Part shown: positions 46,755 to 58,435 of the stretch, piece after piece
Layout of the letters: every line of letters begins with the position of its first letter
Numbering within the stretch: the stretch's first letter is position 1
Assembly: GCA_027924585.1 (NCBI GenBank)
Contig: BSBM01000965.1
Span: 186,001 to 250,000, forward strand
Length of the DNA: 64,000 bases
Direction: 5' to 3'
Source: Larix kaempferi
Taxonomy: Eukaryota; Streptophyta; Pinopsida; Pinales; Pinaceae
Translations under genes and position numbers: made by a program
The notes under the pieces: generated by a model
Database searches by the model: none
What the model was told of the DNA's origin: nothing
What the model saw: only the letters and a program-made list of their open reading frames with translations

Positions 46755-47189
46755 TGTTGATGTATATGTAACTTCAGAATGTATTTCATCTATGTATTTC
46801 ATATATATTTATTGTACCCTTATAAGAGATGTGTTATTCCTCTATAAGGAAGTGTCGTCATGTGTATTGACAAGTGTCACAAGTGTGTGTACTTGGCGAC
46901 GGGTTATTAGACCACCATGTGTGGGGTTAGCCCTGAAATATATATTCTATTTTGGATGTACCTAGCTAGACAAGTCGGCCCCATAAGGTCACTGGGAAAA
47001 CAAGTTAGTATAAATAGAGATTGCGAGATCTCTATTTTGATCATTCAGAAACTCACACTTCTATCACTTAGAAAGTGGCACACTAGTGAGGAGGAGGATC
47101 ATCTGCTACTAGGAGACTATCTCAGTGTATTTTGGTTGTACTTTGGTTGAGCCATTGCTCTCTCTATCTCTGAGGAAGTTGTGGGTTTT
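46755..47189 (+). repeat. 3' LTR of Copia-2, first part
   Basis: TGTTGATGTATATGTAAC onward, equivalent to the first 435 bp of the 5' LTR. It ends with the left GTTTT copy (47185-47189) of the E target duplication. Confidence 0.92.
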
Positions 47190-49215
47190 TGTCATGTCCC
47201 AAATTTGGAATTGGGTCACAATGGCCTAATCACATTAGCCATATTCATTAGAGTTTGCAAAGTTGATGTTAAGGGTCAAATAATTGCCAAGGAGGAAAAT
47301 TACTAGTTTCCTAGGTTTGGGGTGGAAGCTTTGGGATTTGGAATAATGGGGATAATAAATGATGTTTGAACATTAGAATGGCATAAATATTTAATAAAGG
47401 AGCTAAATAAATATATACAAGTGAAAATCAAAGTGGCATTTCATCATGAAGACACATGGAGGAAGTGGGACCCACATATGGCTAGATTTCCCCACTACAC
47501 TTGGCATCATTCTCTCACCAATTCGAATTCAAGGTGAATGGTAACATACTTGGGGGAGTCCAAAAGGTATTATTCATTGCATGACTCATCCAAGGTCGAA
47601 ATATAGAGGAAGAGTAACTCCCATGGAAGAGGAAGAGGCAATTTGGAGCTAGTGAGACACTTGGGCTAGATTCCCTAGCTCTATGACAACAATGATGAAG
47701 ATGCTATGACACCTATGACACCAATCAGACCTGAAGGCTGACATATGACATATATGACATGTCAGGGCTAAAAATAGACTCCAAGAGGGTGCTCAAGGGT
47801 GTTAGGGCAGCTAAGATGCTTCCACATGTGATTTGGTGGAAGTGGGAGACTAGGAATTGTTGTACAAGTGGCGTTCTTTGGAATCTCTTCCCAACATGAG
47901 TTGGCATGAGTCTCTTGGAATGAATTTGACCCATGGAGGACATTAGAAGTTTATAAATGTCAATAACAAAGAATTAAACCAGCTTTTGATCATTTGTAGA
48001 ATTTGTAATTGCATTTGTGAAGAGGGAGAGCTAGTGGATGACTAGTTTCTTGCCTTAGCCAATTTCGAGGGTGAAAGATTCCCATCCAAGTTGGTAATTG
48101 GAAAGGATATTCAGACCTTTCATTTGGAGCTTTAATGGAGTCTTTATTTGCAGGTGTAAGCTACAGGGCAGCTCATGGTTTCTTCTATTGCAGCTCACTC
48201 CTTCAACCATTTCCGGTTTTGATGGCATATTCTTGATCCTTGAGGGAGGGCATTTTTGGTGAGCTATTGTACTCTTTGGAGAAGCTTTTAATGCCCCATT
48301 TATTTTTTAATATGAATTAAATACTCTGTTCTTCATCTCCAAAAAGTTTCAGGTCGAAATTCCAAGTAGAAATGTATAAATCTCATTTTTAATGGAAGAA
48401 CAATGCCATTTCCCCACTACCTTGTTGTGAGCCAATGTATTGATGATGATTTCGAATGGATGGATGATTCTCTGATATATTTGTGGTCAATATAATTCCA
48501 TGGATCTCTTATACAAGTTTCATGTACTGTACTTGAGCATTTGAAGTATTTTTACTTAGTTTAATTGCACTGGGAGAAGAAATAGTGCCATTTCCCCAAG
48601 GGTCGAATTGGTGATTTTTGCAGTTGAATGGGAGAGGGTTGGAACAGATATAATAATCAATTAATGGTGCACATGAGACCTTAATAATATCCTTAATACA
48701 TTCCCTACCTCTGTTCAGAAATTTGAGTGGCTTTGGAGGCATTTGGGAAGCCATTTTCAATACTTACCCCAGGGGGATTTGAACCCCAAATTACTAGTAA
48801 AATTGCATACTTGGTCCAGAATCTTAAGAGAGTTTGCAGAGGTATTTTGGTGGCCATATATCATCCTTGAACATCATATTCAAGTATTAATATCATTCAT
48901 ACACCTTCCTTGAATATTTGAAGGCATTTGGAGTCAATTCGAGACATAGAGACCAATACTAGTCAAAGGCAAATTACTAGTAAAGTTCCCTACATTGGCC
49001 AGAATTGAAAGAGTATTTGCAGAAGTATTTTAAAGGTCCAAAGGAATCCTTAAAACACATATTTATGTTCTAATCTCATTCATATACCTTCTCAGAAGAT
49101 TTGAAATCATTTGGGGCAAATTTGGGACCTAGAGATCAAACTAGTCAAAGGTCGAACTAGGGAAAAAAAGTGGAAAATTGCCATTTTAATAAAATTCCTA
49201 ACAAGGGACATTACA
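47190..49215 (+). repeat. 5' LTR of element E
   Basis: 2,026 bp, TGTCATGTCCC to GGGACATTACA. The outer bases form an imperfect inverted repeat (TGTCATGTCCC against GGGACATTACA). There is no significant ORF. Confidence 0.93.
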
Positions 49216-49216
49216 G

Positions 49217-49228
49217 TGGTATCAGAGC
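49217..49228 (+). promoter_or_regulatory. Primer binding site of element E
   Basis: TGGTATCAGAGC, one base inside the LTR, the initiator-Met tRNA type. This is the type used by copia elements and suggests a copia partner. Confidence 0.9.
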
Positions 49229-49368
49229 ATGATCTTGGCACCTGATGTGGTATAATATCTATGAGGAAAAGAATTTAGGTACCACCATTATATATTGAAA
49301 CCAAAAGTGCTTTTGTTGAAGAGGAAAAAAAAAAGTAGGAGAAGAAGAGCAAATTTTTTGAGGGAACT

Positions 49369-51438
49369 ATGACTAGGGATGAAAAGGGAGCCTCATATGA
49401 TGGTGAGGAGCATATAAAATTTATGAAAACAATATTTGAAGATATGACCAAGCAAATTAAGGAATGATTCGAATTGTTTTCTATCGAACTTGTGGAAAAA
49501 ATTATTGATTTTAAGGAAAACAAGGGGCAAAATGCATTAGCTTGCTTTAAGGAGCAAAAGGAAGAGACATCACAAGAGCATGAAGAAGATTCTATTGAAA
49601 ATATGGAAGATCATTTTGAGACACCTTCTAGCTTAGACATGAACCAAAGATCATCTACTGATGGATGCTTAAACTATGAAGGAGTACCTACTGATGGGTG
49701 CTCACACCTCTATGTTGGTGACATAGAGATCACTTTTGAAAGTGTTTCTACAAGTACAAATTTCATTAAGCATGATAATGAAGACCTTGTAGCAGTTGAA
49801 GAAGAACCAAGATCAACTTCCCCATCACCACTTGAGCTTCATGAAGTTGGTCCAAGCAAAAATGAAGAAGATGAGGAGGTTCATTTGCAAGAGCCTCATT
49901 TTCTTGAAGGGTCTTTAAAGATGAATGAAAAGAAGATCCAAGAGTCCCTCAGCATTCTCCATGAGACTCAAGCATTGGTGTCAAATTCTTGTTGGAGAGC
50001 TACTTCATTGGAGGAAACATCCTTCCTTGAAGATATGGAGAAGATTCAAAGAGCAATGTGCCACATCAAAGGTAATTTCATGTCTTTGCTTTTTGATAGA
50101 AACCATTTGTTTGATCTTAATGAATTGTTACATGATGCATACTTGAAGAATAATGAGGATATTCATAAGCTCACAATTCAAAATGAGCAACTTCTTGAAA
50201 AGTTGCAAGATACTTGTTTTTCCTCCTATGTTTCAGATTGTCAAATGGTAGATTGTTTGGAGGATTCTCATGACATGGTGGATCATGAGAAATGTGAAAA
50301 TTTGAATGTTCTTGATGTGTTTGGAGGTGAACTTGAAGAGATCCAAACACTTGATGTGGTGGAAGAAGAATTTGAATTGCCTCTTGATGAAGGTTGTGCA
50401 ATTTTTAAAGAAGAGCATGATTCATCTACATTGGAACCAAACTATGACAAAGAGTTCACACTTTTGAAGGAGCTGCATGATACTACCCATATGGATCCTC
50501 CCCATGATGAAACTTCTGTACTTTTTGATCATTTGGGTGATTTGGTTCATTCTCCTACATCCTACAATTCCATGTTTTGCAACATTAGTCTCAATGAAGT
50601 ATGGGTGAAAGGGTTCTTTTTGATGGTGCCACATGAGGAGTATGATATGGTTGGAGCACATTCTTATTCACATTTGCAGCAGCATACTTTATTACCTTAT
50701 GATGATGCACATCTACATGGATGCACCTATGATATGCATTTGAGTCACTTGAAGACTCATGGTTTTTCTTGCTCAACACTTGATTCATTTGATGTTGGAG
50801 GAACTTCATCCAACACTTGGGTGAATAGATTTATGATTGGAGAACATTTTTTTTGGAAGCCACATACTTTGTTATATCTTTATGATAATCACATTCAGGG
50901 ATGTATGGGTGAGACTTCTTTGAGTCATTTGAAGTCTCCTTGTTTTTTCTGCTCATTATTTGGTTCAGATTTTAGTGGAGATTCTTCATTCACTTCTTGG
51001 ATGAAAGAATACATGGCTGAATATTTTGATGCATATCACATCCTTTTGGAGCAGCTTTATAGGACATGGGATCCTCACCTATGTCATTGGAGCAGATTTG
51101 ATTGGTCACTTGAAGCTTGTATGCACTTGGAAAACGGTGGTCTACTTGCTTGGAGGTATAAGCACTTTCATGATTCTTTGATGAAGCACCTCCTTGATAT
51201 TAATTTTCATTATGTAGTTATGTCCTTTGATGATATATATTTTGTACTCATGATGTTTGGAAGAATGCATACAAGAAAATGGGATCCAGGAATCCTCTTA
51301 TATGATGGTATGGGTTGGAGAGCACTCTTAATTGTTCAGGTGCAATACAAGCAATGGGACCCTGGAATAATTTTTATCTCATTGGTTTCAAATTTTTTGG
51401 GGAAACAAGCAGTATGGGAGATGGATTTCCCCACTTAA
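49369..51438 (+). CDS. Unrecognised 689-residue protein of element E, one in-frame TGA
   Basis: The frame runs from ATG 49369 (MTRDEKGASYDGEEHIKF) to TAA 51436. The only break is TGA at 49465 (codon 33), followed by an open stretch of over 650 codons. I do not recognise the family. The first 250 residues are acidic (Glu/Asp-rich) with His/Cys scattered. A segment of about 60 residues is duplicated, starting at about 50683 and 50862: HTLLPYDDAHLHGC against HTLLYLYDNHIQGC, each followed by LSHLK and a C-S/C-x-x-C-like motif. The C-terminus is Trp-rich with TWDP, KWDPGILL and QWDPGI. No zinc knuckle, protease or polymerase motif is seen. It could be a highly diverged gag or a captured host gene. 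TGA may come from CGA by deamination. Confidence 0.7.
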
Positions 51439-51625
51439 TAAAGTGATTTTTATCAGAGTAGTGCAGCAGCAAGCATGTTGGTTCCTCTCTAAAATATTCA
51501 TGGAAACTCAAAGACTCAAGGTTTGGCAATTCAATGGCAACTTCAAAGAATTATACAGAAAGCAGGTTCTTCAACACCCATGTTTGAAATTGCTTGAGGA
51601 CAAGCAATATTGGGAAGGGAGTATT
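51439..51625 (+). other. 3' end of the E internal region with purine tract
   Basis: No ORF. It ends TATTGGGAAGGGAGTATT directly before the 3' LTR. Confidence 0.6.
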
Positions 51626-53651
51626 TGTCATGTCCCAAATTTGGAATTGGGTCACAATGGCCTAATCACATTAGCCATATTCATTAGAGTTTGCAAAGTT
51701 GATGTTAAGGGTCAAATAATTGCCAAGGAGGAAAATTACTAGTTTCCTAGGTTTGGGGTGGAAGCTTTGGGATTTGGAATAATGGGGATAATAAATGATG
51801 TTTGAACATTAGAATGGCATAAATATTTAATAAAGGAGCTAAATAAATATATACAAGTGAAAATCAAAGTGGCATTTCATCATGAAGACACATGGAGGAA
51901 GTGGGACCCACATATGGCTAGATTTCCCCACTACACTTGGCATCATTCTCTCACCAATTCGAATTGAAGGTGAATGGTAACATACTTGGGGGAGTCCAAA
52001 AGGTATTATTCATTGCATGACTCATCCAAGGTCGAAATATAGAGGAAGAGTAACTCCCATGGAAGAGGAAGAGGCAATTTGGAGCTAGTGAGACACTTGG
52101 GCTAGATTCCCTAGCTCTATGACAACAATGATGAAGATGCTATGACACCTATGACACCAATCAGACCTGAAGGCTGACATATGACATATATGACATGTCA
52201 GGGCTAAAAATAGACTCCAAGAGGGCGCTCAAGGGTGTTAGGGAAGCTAAGATGCTTCCACATGTGATTTGGTGGAAGTGGGAGACTAGGAATTGTTGTA
52301 CAAGTGGCGTTCTTTGGAATCTCTTCCCAACATGAGTTGGCATGAGTCTCTTGGAATGAATTCGACCCATGGAGGACATTAGAAGTTTATAAATGTCAAT
52401 AACAAAGAATGAAACCAGCTTTTGATCATTTGTAGAATTTGTAATTGCATTTGTGAAGAGGGAGAGCTAGTGGATGACTAGTTTCTTGCCTTAGCCAATT
52501 TCGAGGGTGAAAGATTCCCATCCAAGTTGGTAATTGGAAAGGCCATTCAGACCTTTCATTTGGAGCTTTAATGGAGTCTTTATTTGCAGGTGTAAGCTAC
52601 AGGGCAGCTCATGGTTTCTTCTATTGCAGCTCACTCCTTCAACCATTTCCGGTTTTGATGGCATATTCTTGATCCTTGAGGGAGGGCGTTTTTGGTGAGC
52701 TATTGTACTCTTTGGAGAAGATTTTAATGCCCCATTTATTTTTTAATATGAATTAAATACTCTGTTCTTCATCTCCAAAAAGTTTCAGGTCGAAATTCCA
52801 AGTAGAAATGTATAAATCTCATTTTTAATGGAAGAACAATGCCATTTCCCCACTACCTTGTTGTGAGCCAATGTATTGATGATGATTTCGAATGGATGGA
52901 TGATTCTATGATATATTTGTGGTCAATATAATTCCATGGATGTCTTCTACAAGTTTCATGTACTGTACTTGAGCATTTGAAGTATTTTTACTTAGTTTAA
53001 TTGCACTGGGAGAAGAAATAGTGCCATTTCCCCAAGGGTCGAATTGGTGATTTTTGCAGTTGAATGGGAGAGGGTTGGAACAGATATAATAATCAATTAA
53101 TGGTGCACATGAGACCTTAATAACATCCTTAATACATTCCCTACCTCTGTTCAGAAATTTGAGTGGCTTTGGAGGCATTTGGGAAGCCATTTTCAATACT
53201 TACCCCAGGGGGATTTGAACCCCAAATTACTAGTAAAATTGCATACTTGGTCCAGAATCTTAAGAGAGTTTGCAGAGGTATTTTGGTGGCCATATATCAT
53301 CCTTGAACATCATATTCAAGTATTAATATCATTCATACACCTTCCTTGAATATTTGAAGGCATTTGGAGTCAATTCGAGACATAGAGACCAATACTAGTC
53401 AAAGGCAAATTACTAGTAAAGTTCCCTACATTGGCCAGAATTGAAAGAGTATTTGAAGAAGTATTTTAAAGGTCCAAAGGCATCCTTAAAACACATATTT
53501 ATGTTCTAATCTCATTCATATACCTTCTCAGAAGATTTGAAATCATTTGGGGCAAATTTGGGACCTAGAGATCAAACTAGTCAAAGGTCGAACTAGGGAA
53601 AAAAAGTGGAAAATTGCCATTTTAATAAAATTCCTAACAAGGGACATTACA
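51626..53651 (+). repeat. 3' LTR of element E
   Basis: 2,026 bp, the same length as the 5' LTR, with scattered single-base differences only. Confidence 0.93.
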
Positions 53652-53656
53652 GTTTT

Positions 53657-53834
53657 TTCACCTTAGGGTTTTCCCCACGGAAACTCTGTGTCTCTTGTCT
53701 CTCATGCTTTTGATTATTGTGATGCTTGTGATGCTTATGATGCTTATTGTGATTGTTATGCATTGATATACTGTATATGTTATTCTCTCAGTGAAGATCC
53801 TAGAGTATTGTGAATTAATGCTCAAAATTTAACA
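53657..53834 (+). repeat. 3' LTR of Copia-2, second part
   Basis: Resumes at TTCACCTTAGGGTTTTCC and ends ATTTAACA, with CACTA after it. It contains the 9-bp extra GATGCTTAT unit relative to the 5' LTR. Confidence 0.92.
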
Positions 53835-53839
53835 CACTA

Positions 53840-54727
53840 CAAACAACTGACTACCAGAGATCAACTCAATTCTCAGAACTATGCTATTATAAATGACAAT
53901 GCTAAGATAATGGAAAATGTAGCCAACCTCAATCCAAACATTTGATGTAGATCCCCGTTGGAGCATTCCAATCTGTGCACTTGAATCTACAAATTAGTCT
54001 TGACAGCCAATATACAACAAGTACATATAATATATAAACGACATTAACGTCATCAATAGAAATGGCCCATGATATAACAAGTAAATGCAACCCAATGTAA
54101 GATAAAGAACATTTACAACATTAATGGACGAGAATTTGAGTATTTCTATTAATAAACAAGAAGAAGTACACTGTGATACGACCTCTTGCCGGCAACCAAT
54201 CTGAACCGAGATCTGGATCAATCCACTTGTGCCTCCACCACTTCAATCTTCCATGAATGGAAAACTCAAACTAGAATAGGAGTTTGGAAGGTGAACATAA
54301 AGGGTTCACAACTACAAGGATCAATGAGTGTAGACTCAAGATAGGGCAAAAATCCACTAGAGTTCTCTTGCTCTTCTTTCTCCTCCCGTCCATAAGCCAT
54401 ATGTGCTCAATATATAGTCCTCTCAAAGGTAAGTGAAAAGACACATCGAGACGTTTATTGGGCAGATGGAGAGCCAAAGGTCACCCAATGACCGCTTTTT
54501 GGGAGTAAAAAGTAATAAACTAGTGATTTTTACCATTTTACTTGATACCCGTGGGCTATATTGATGCAACTCGTGGGTACGCCTGCTATAGTGATGCAAA
54601 AAGAGGGTAGGAATAAAAATAGGGGAAAATAGTATCTCTAAAGGATATAAGTGGATCTGAGTCAATGAAATGGATCCTACAGGCCAAAGAATGCTGATGC
54701 TCACAGGGTGGAAGATTACATTGTAAC
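53840..54727 (-). repeat. 3' LTR of element C, main part
   Basis: On the minus strand it begins TGTTACAATGTAATC at 54727 right after the purine tract TTAGGGAGCATC. It aligns with 14715-15600 of element B and is interrupted at the CACTA target by Copia-2. Confidence 0.85.
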
Positions 54728-55530
54728 AGATGCTCCCTAATGTGTGAGGTTAGAGACTGATACTATGATGGCCGAAATACATTATAAAACTCAGAAGTGG
54801 AGTGATGGAGATACAAGTGGAAGGAGCAGCTCACTTGTCATAATACAATAGTGTCCCTGAATACATGTCGGTAGTACAACAATCTGATGCACTGGCCATG
54901 AATAGGAAGTACATAGTGAATACATGTCATAAGTGATCATAGCTAAGATCCCTCTACAGTAAGATATGGTTTCCTGCTGAAAAAGAAACAACTGGTGGAA
55001 AGTGGAGGTCCAAACTGCTGATATTTGAGAGGTGATATCTCAAATGTAAAGTCAGAGTCATAAGTAGCATACTGAATGCCACTATCGCCTAGGGTCTTCT
55101 ACACAAGTCTTTGACGATGCATGTCCCATCATGTGAATAAAGAAATTGGGGTCAAACCTGATGTGACATCGTCTGATTACCGGGAAATGATGTATACCAT
55201 TAACAGACACGAGATAACCCACCAATAATGAAAATGGGCATTAAGGCACAGAGCACAATCATCGGAGTGTGAATAAATGAGTTGAAGTCGAACACTAGGA
55301 TGAATCCATCGATTAGGGGACATTGATGTATTCCCAAAACTGTCGATGGCGAGAGAACCTGCCAATAATGACTGCAAGCCTCAAGGTACTCAACCGAATT
55401 CTAAGCCTCAAGTACTAGAATAAATGCATTGAAGTCGACGGAATGAGACTCGCTGGAAGGAGGGCATTAAGGCATCCCCCATCAACCAGAACGAGGTACC
55501 TATTAATGGATAATCCACTCGAGTGGACGT
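54728..55530 (-). other. 3' internal region of element C next to its LTR
   Basis: Contains the purine tract at its lower end. There is no coding domain, only short degenerate repeats around GAATAAATGxxTTGAAGTCGA (55270 and 55420). Confidence 0.45.
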
Positions 55531-56546
55531 GAGCAAGATCTTTCTAGTTCAAGTGAATCTAGACCAAATAATACAAAATACAAAACTCATTTCCTAGATC
55601 TAGTTATAGATCGAGTACTTAGATATCATACCTTTCAGATCGCGGATCCTTCTCCTTGTTGTCACTCCAAGTCTCGTGGTCATCATATCTCCACCTGCAA
55701 GACCTGTCAAGACAATATGGAAACGATACAAGTAGTACAAGATATCTAAACAATAACTGATCTAAACTAACAGTTGAGGAAGAAAGTTCTAAACATCATC
55801 AACGAGACAACATTTATGGAAAGAGATTGTATTAACTGTATAAAAAGTGGGAATACATAGAAAGGATGAAGCTACAACCAAAGCCTCAACGTCGCATCCT
55901 CCATCCAACATGTCCAAGCCAAGTCTCCAATATGGTACAAGCTTCCCAATCACCAATATGGCTTCTACCAGCATAAGGGTACCATAGACCTTCCCCCCTC
56001 CCATGGAGAGAGTGGGTGTTTATATAGGGCTAAAGAGATAGGGTAGGTTGAGGATTAGGGGCGATAGTTAAGGGATCTTCCCACAAGGTTATGAACTGAA
56101 ATGCCACCTCACCTAGAGCCTAGGGATAGGCCTTCACATCACTCATCTTTGAGAATGGGCTCAAAGATACTCTTTTATCCAAATAATTGACATCGTCGCA
56201 TGTTGCATTAGGACAACCTGCGACATTGCCCTAATGGGGCATACATGTCTAGCTTAACCCATGGTTAACTTAATCCGGGCCGACCCCACACTTGGTAGTC
56301 TAATAATCCTTTGACCCACATGACTTATACAAGGCCGACCCCAACAAGGTGGTCTAATAACCCATCAAGTATAAGTTACGACACTTGCAATATAAATGAT
56401 GACACTTCCGTATAGAGGAATAATAACATCTCTATAGGAATACAAACACTTCCGTATAGAGGAATAATTCCATGTCTATAGGAGTACAAAATAGATATAT
56501 GAAATACATGGGTGAAATACATTCGGAAGTTACATATACATCAACA
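55531..56546 (-). repeat. 3' LTR of D-prime
   Basis: Starts TGTTGATGTATATGTAACTT at 56546 on the minus strand. The first 250 bp or so resemble the U3 start of the Copia-2 LTR, including the TTATTCCTCTATA and GGGTTATTAGACCACC blocks. The rest is different and matches 58436-59110. The lower end is uncertain. Confidence 0.55.
56019..56026 (-). promoter_or_regulatory. TATA box of the D-prime LTR
   Basis: TATATAAA on the minus strand within CCCTATATAAACACCC. The equivalent place in the upper copy (near 58910) reads CCCTATGTAAACACCC, so that box is mutated. Confidence 0.5.
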
Positions 56547-57846
56547 GATAAACCTATACTCGTTAGACACACCTTTTTAACTCAAATTTTTAACGAGCAT
56601 GAGAATGGTATCAAAAGCACTCGGAATCTTTTTCATGTTTGAACTAGAGCACGAAAAAGTAAAAACTAAGCTCAAACCACTTTTCATGTTTCAACCAAAG
56701 CACAAAAAAAGTGAAAAAGTAAGCTCAAGTACTATCTTAGTGTTTTTAACGAGCTCAAAGATATGTTGGAAGAATGCTCATGATGTCTGCTTCATTTTTT
56801 AACGAGATTGTAAAATAAAATGAACTATGCTCAGGATAATTTTCATGGTTTAATGAGCTAGAAACCTAAAAAAGGAAAGTATGCTCGAAAATGTTCCCAA
56901 TGGTGAACGTTTTCCCAACATGGAATCCATAGGTTGGTGTGTGCCCCTAGCATGATTGCTAGAAGTAAGTGACTTAGCTCCAATGTGGTGTGGAGAGGTG
57001 ATCGAGTTAACTTCAACGTAACTTTCAGAGATTGAAGACATACCCCCAAGCTTCATTTCATCTTCCTAAGGCATATGCGAGTGAAAAGAAGGTTCAGGTA
57101 CTAAGTCTACGAGGAGACTCGACTCAAAGGGAAAGGATATGTTTCATTTTTTAACAAGCTTGACACAAGATTAGAACTCTACTCATGGGAATCTATTTCA
57201 TTTTTTAACAAGCTTGACATAGAAGGGGAGCTATGCTCATAGGTTAAGGCCCATTGAAGGGTTCCTTCCCAACATGATGCCCAGAGGTTGGTAAATGCCC
57301 CCAGCATGATTTCTAGTGGCTTAACATGGTAGTGTTCCCTCAACATGATTGTTGACGGTACAACATGTGGCATGCCCCCCAAGCTTCATTTCGTCTAAAA
57401 ATGTTTCTTGCTAACCCAACTACCAACCTGGATACTAATATGAAAATGTTCACCAAGGGGGGGGAAATGAGAATCAGAGGAAATGAAGGTTCAAGTTCTA
57501 ACTCTAGCGAGAGACTCGAACTTAAGGGAGGGAGATATATTTCATTTTTACACAAGTTTGAAATAGACAATAACTATGCTTGAGGGGGCCCATCTTATTT
57601 TTTAATGAGCTTGAAATGGAATAAAACTATGCTCGAAAGGTAAATTATGGTTTCATTTTTATGCAAGCTTGAAACCAAAGGTAAACTATGCTTAGAGGGG
57701 TCTATTTCATTTTTTAAAAAGCTTGAAATAGAATAAAACTATGCTCCAATGGATTGGTTTCATTTTTATGCAAGCTTGAAACCAAAGGGAAACTATGCTA
57801 GGGTGGTTGGTTTCATTTTTTAATGAGCTTGAAACATAACATAAAC
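56547..57846 (-). repeat. Hairpin array of D-prime, colinear with that of element D
   Basis: Read on the minus strand the units come in the same order as 1927-3590 of element D, and the array stops where the LTR starts. Hairpins are kept: TATCTT/AAGATA near 56745-56765 (D has TATCTT/AAGATG), CACTTTT/AAAAGTG near 56690, CTATTTCA/TGAAATAG near 57700-57730. The unique stretch with the GTCTCTCGCTAGAGTTAG block is also shared (57490-57515). Confidence 0.75.
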
Positions 57847-57864
57847 CATGCTTGTACCCTATTC

Positions 57865-58385
57865 TCAGGGGGAAGAAACCACTAAAACATGTGGAACATT
57901 TAGGGAAGTCTGATGACTAGGAGTCATATGATGAGTGGGTGTCATGAAGGAAAGCTGATCAATGGTCACAATCCTCCTATCATACGGAAAATACATCACT
58001 CGAAAGAGTGTGGACACTACATCTTTGATAGCATAGACATAATCACATCCAAGGAGTAGATTGAAATCTAAAGGACCTTGGACAACCATAACATTAACAT
58101 AAACAGTTTTACCTCTCAACGTGATAGGTAACTGTGGGAGAATCCCTAAAGGTCTGGTAGGTCTTCGATTAAAGGCCAAAATCTGGTGAGTCACTGGAAC
58201 AAGCTAAGGGGAACCTATAGCTTGCCAAGAAGTTGAGGATAAAATACTAACAGAAGCTCCCTCATGAACTATCGTATGAAAGATTTCTTTATCGAAAACT
58301 ACTACAGATATTTGAAAAGGAACACTAGAAGGAAGACGAGAATCTGTTAGATCATTCCAATCAAAGGAGATGACCTCAATACTTG
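57865..58385 (-). pseudogene. D-type protease remnant of D-prime
   Basis: The minus strand matches about the last 175 residues of the element D protein: FDWNDLTDSRLPSSVPFQIS, then an active-site loop with HEGAS where D has DEGAS, QILAFNRRPTRPLG, FNLLLGCDYVYAIK and a terminal LNVPHVLVVSSP. A stop near 58205 interrupts it. The catalytic Asp is lost, so it cannot act as a protease. Confidence 0.75.
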
Positions 58386-58435
58386 GGGGCGTCCTGTAGG
58401 AATCAGATCTAAGGCGTGATCTCCCTAGCTTAATG

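Larger units (their letters stand above)
47190..53651 (+). mobile_element. Element E: non-autonomous LTR retroelement with one large ORF
   Basis: Two 2,026-bp LTRs flank 2,410 bp of internal sequence. GTTTT flanks it on both sides (47185-47189 and 53652-53656). A methionine-tRNA primer site follows the 5' LTR, and a purine-rich GGGAAGGGAG tract precedes the 3' LTR. No gag, RT or integrase motif is visible. LTR copies differ at only about fifteen positions by eye (above 99 percent identical), so E is the youngest insertion in the window. Size and structure fit the LARD class, except that E carries a long ORF. Confidence 0.93.
40095..53834 (+). mobile_element. Copia-2, a Ty1/copia element containing element E
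   Basis: The flanking CACTA at 40090-40094 and 53835-53839 is a perfect 5-bp target duplication. A 604-bp 5' LTR, a methionine-tRNA primer site, one gag-pol frame, a 1.4-kb repeat-rich 3' region and the purine tract AAAAGGGAG are followed by a 3' LTR split by E into 46755-47189 and 53657-53834. Without E and its duplication the element is about 7.3 kb. Confidence 0.95.

Noticed and set aside
49369-51438. An ordinary host gene at the E locus
   Set aside because: It is enclosed by 2,026-bp LTRs with a primer site, purine tract and target duplication, so it belongs to a mobile element, whatever its origin.
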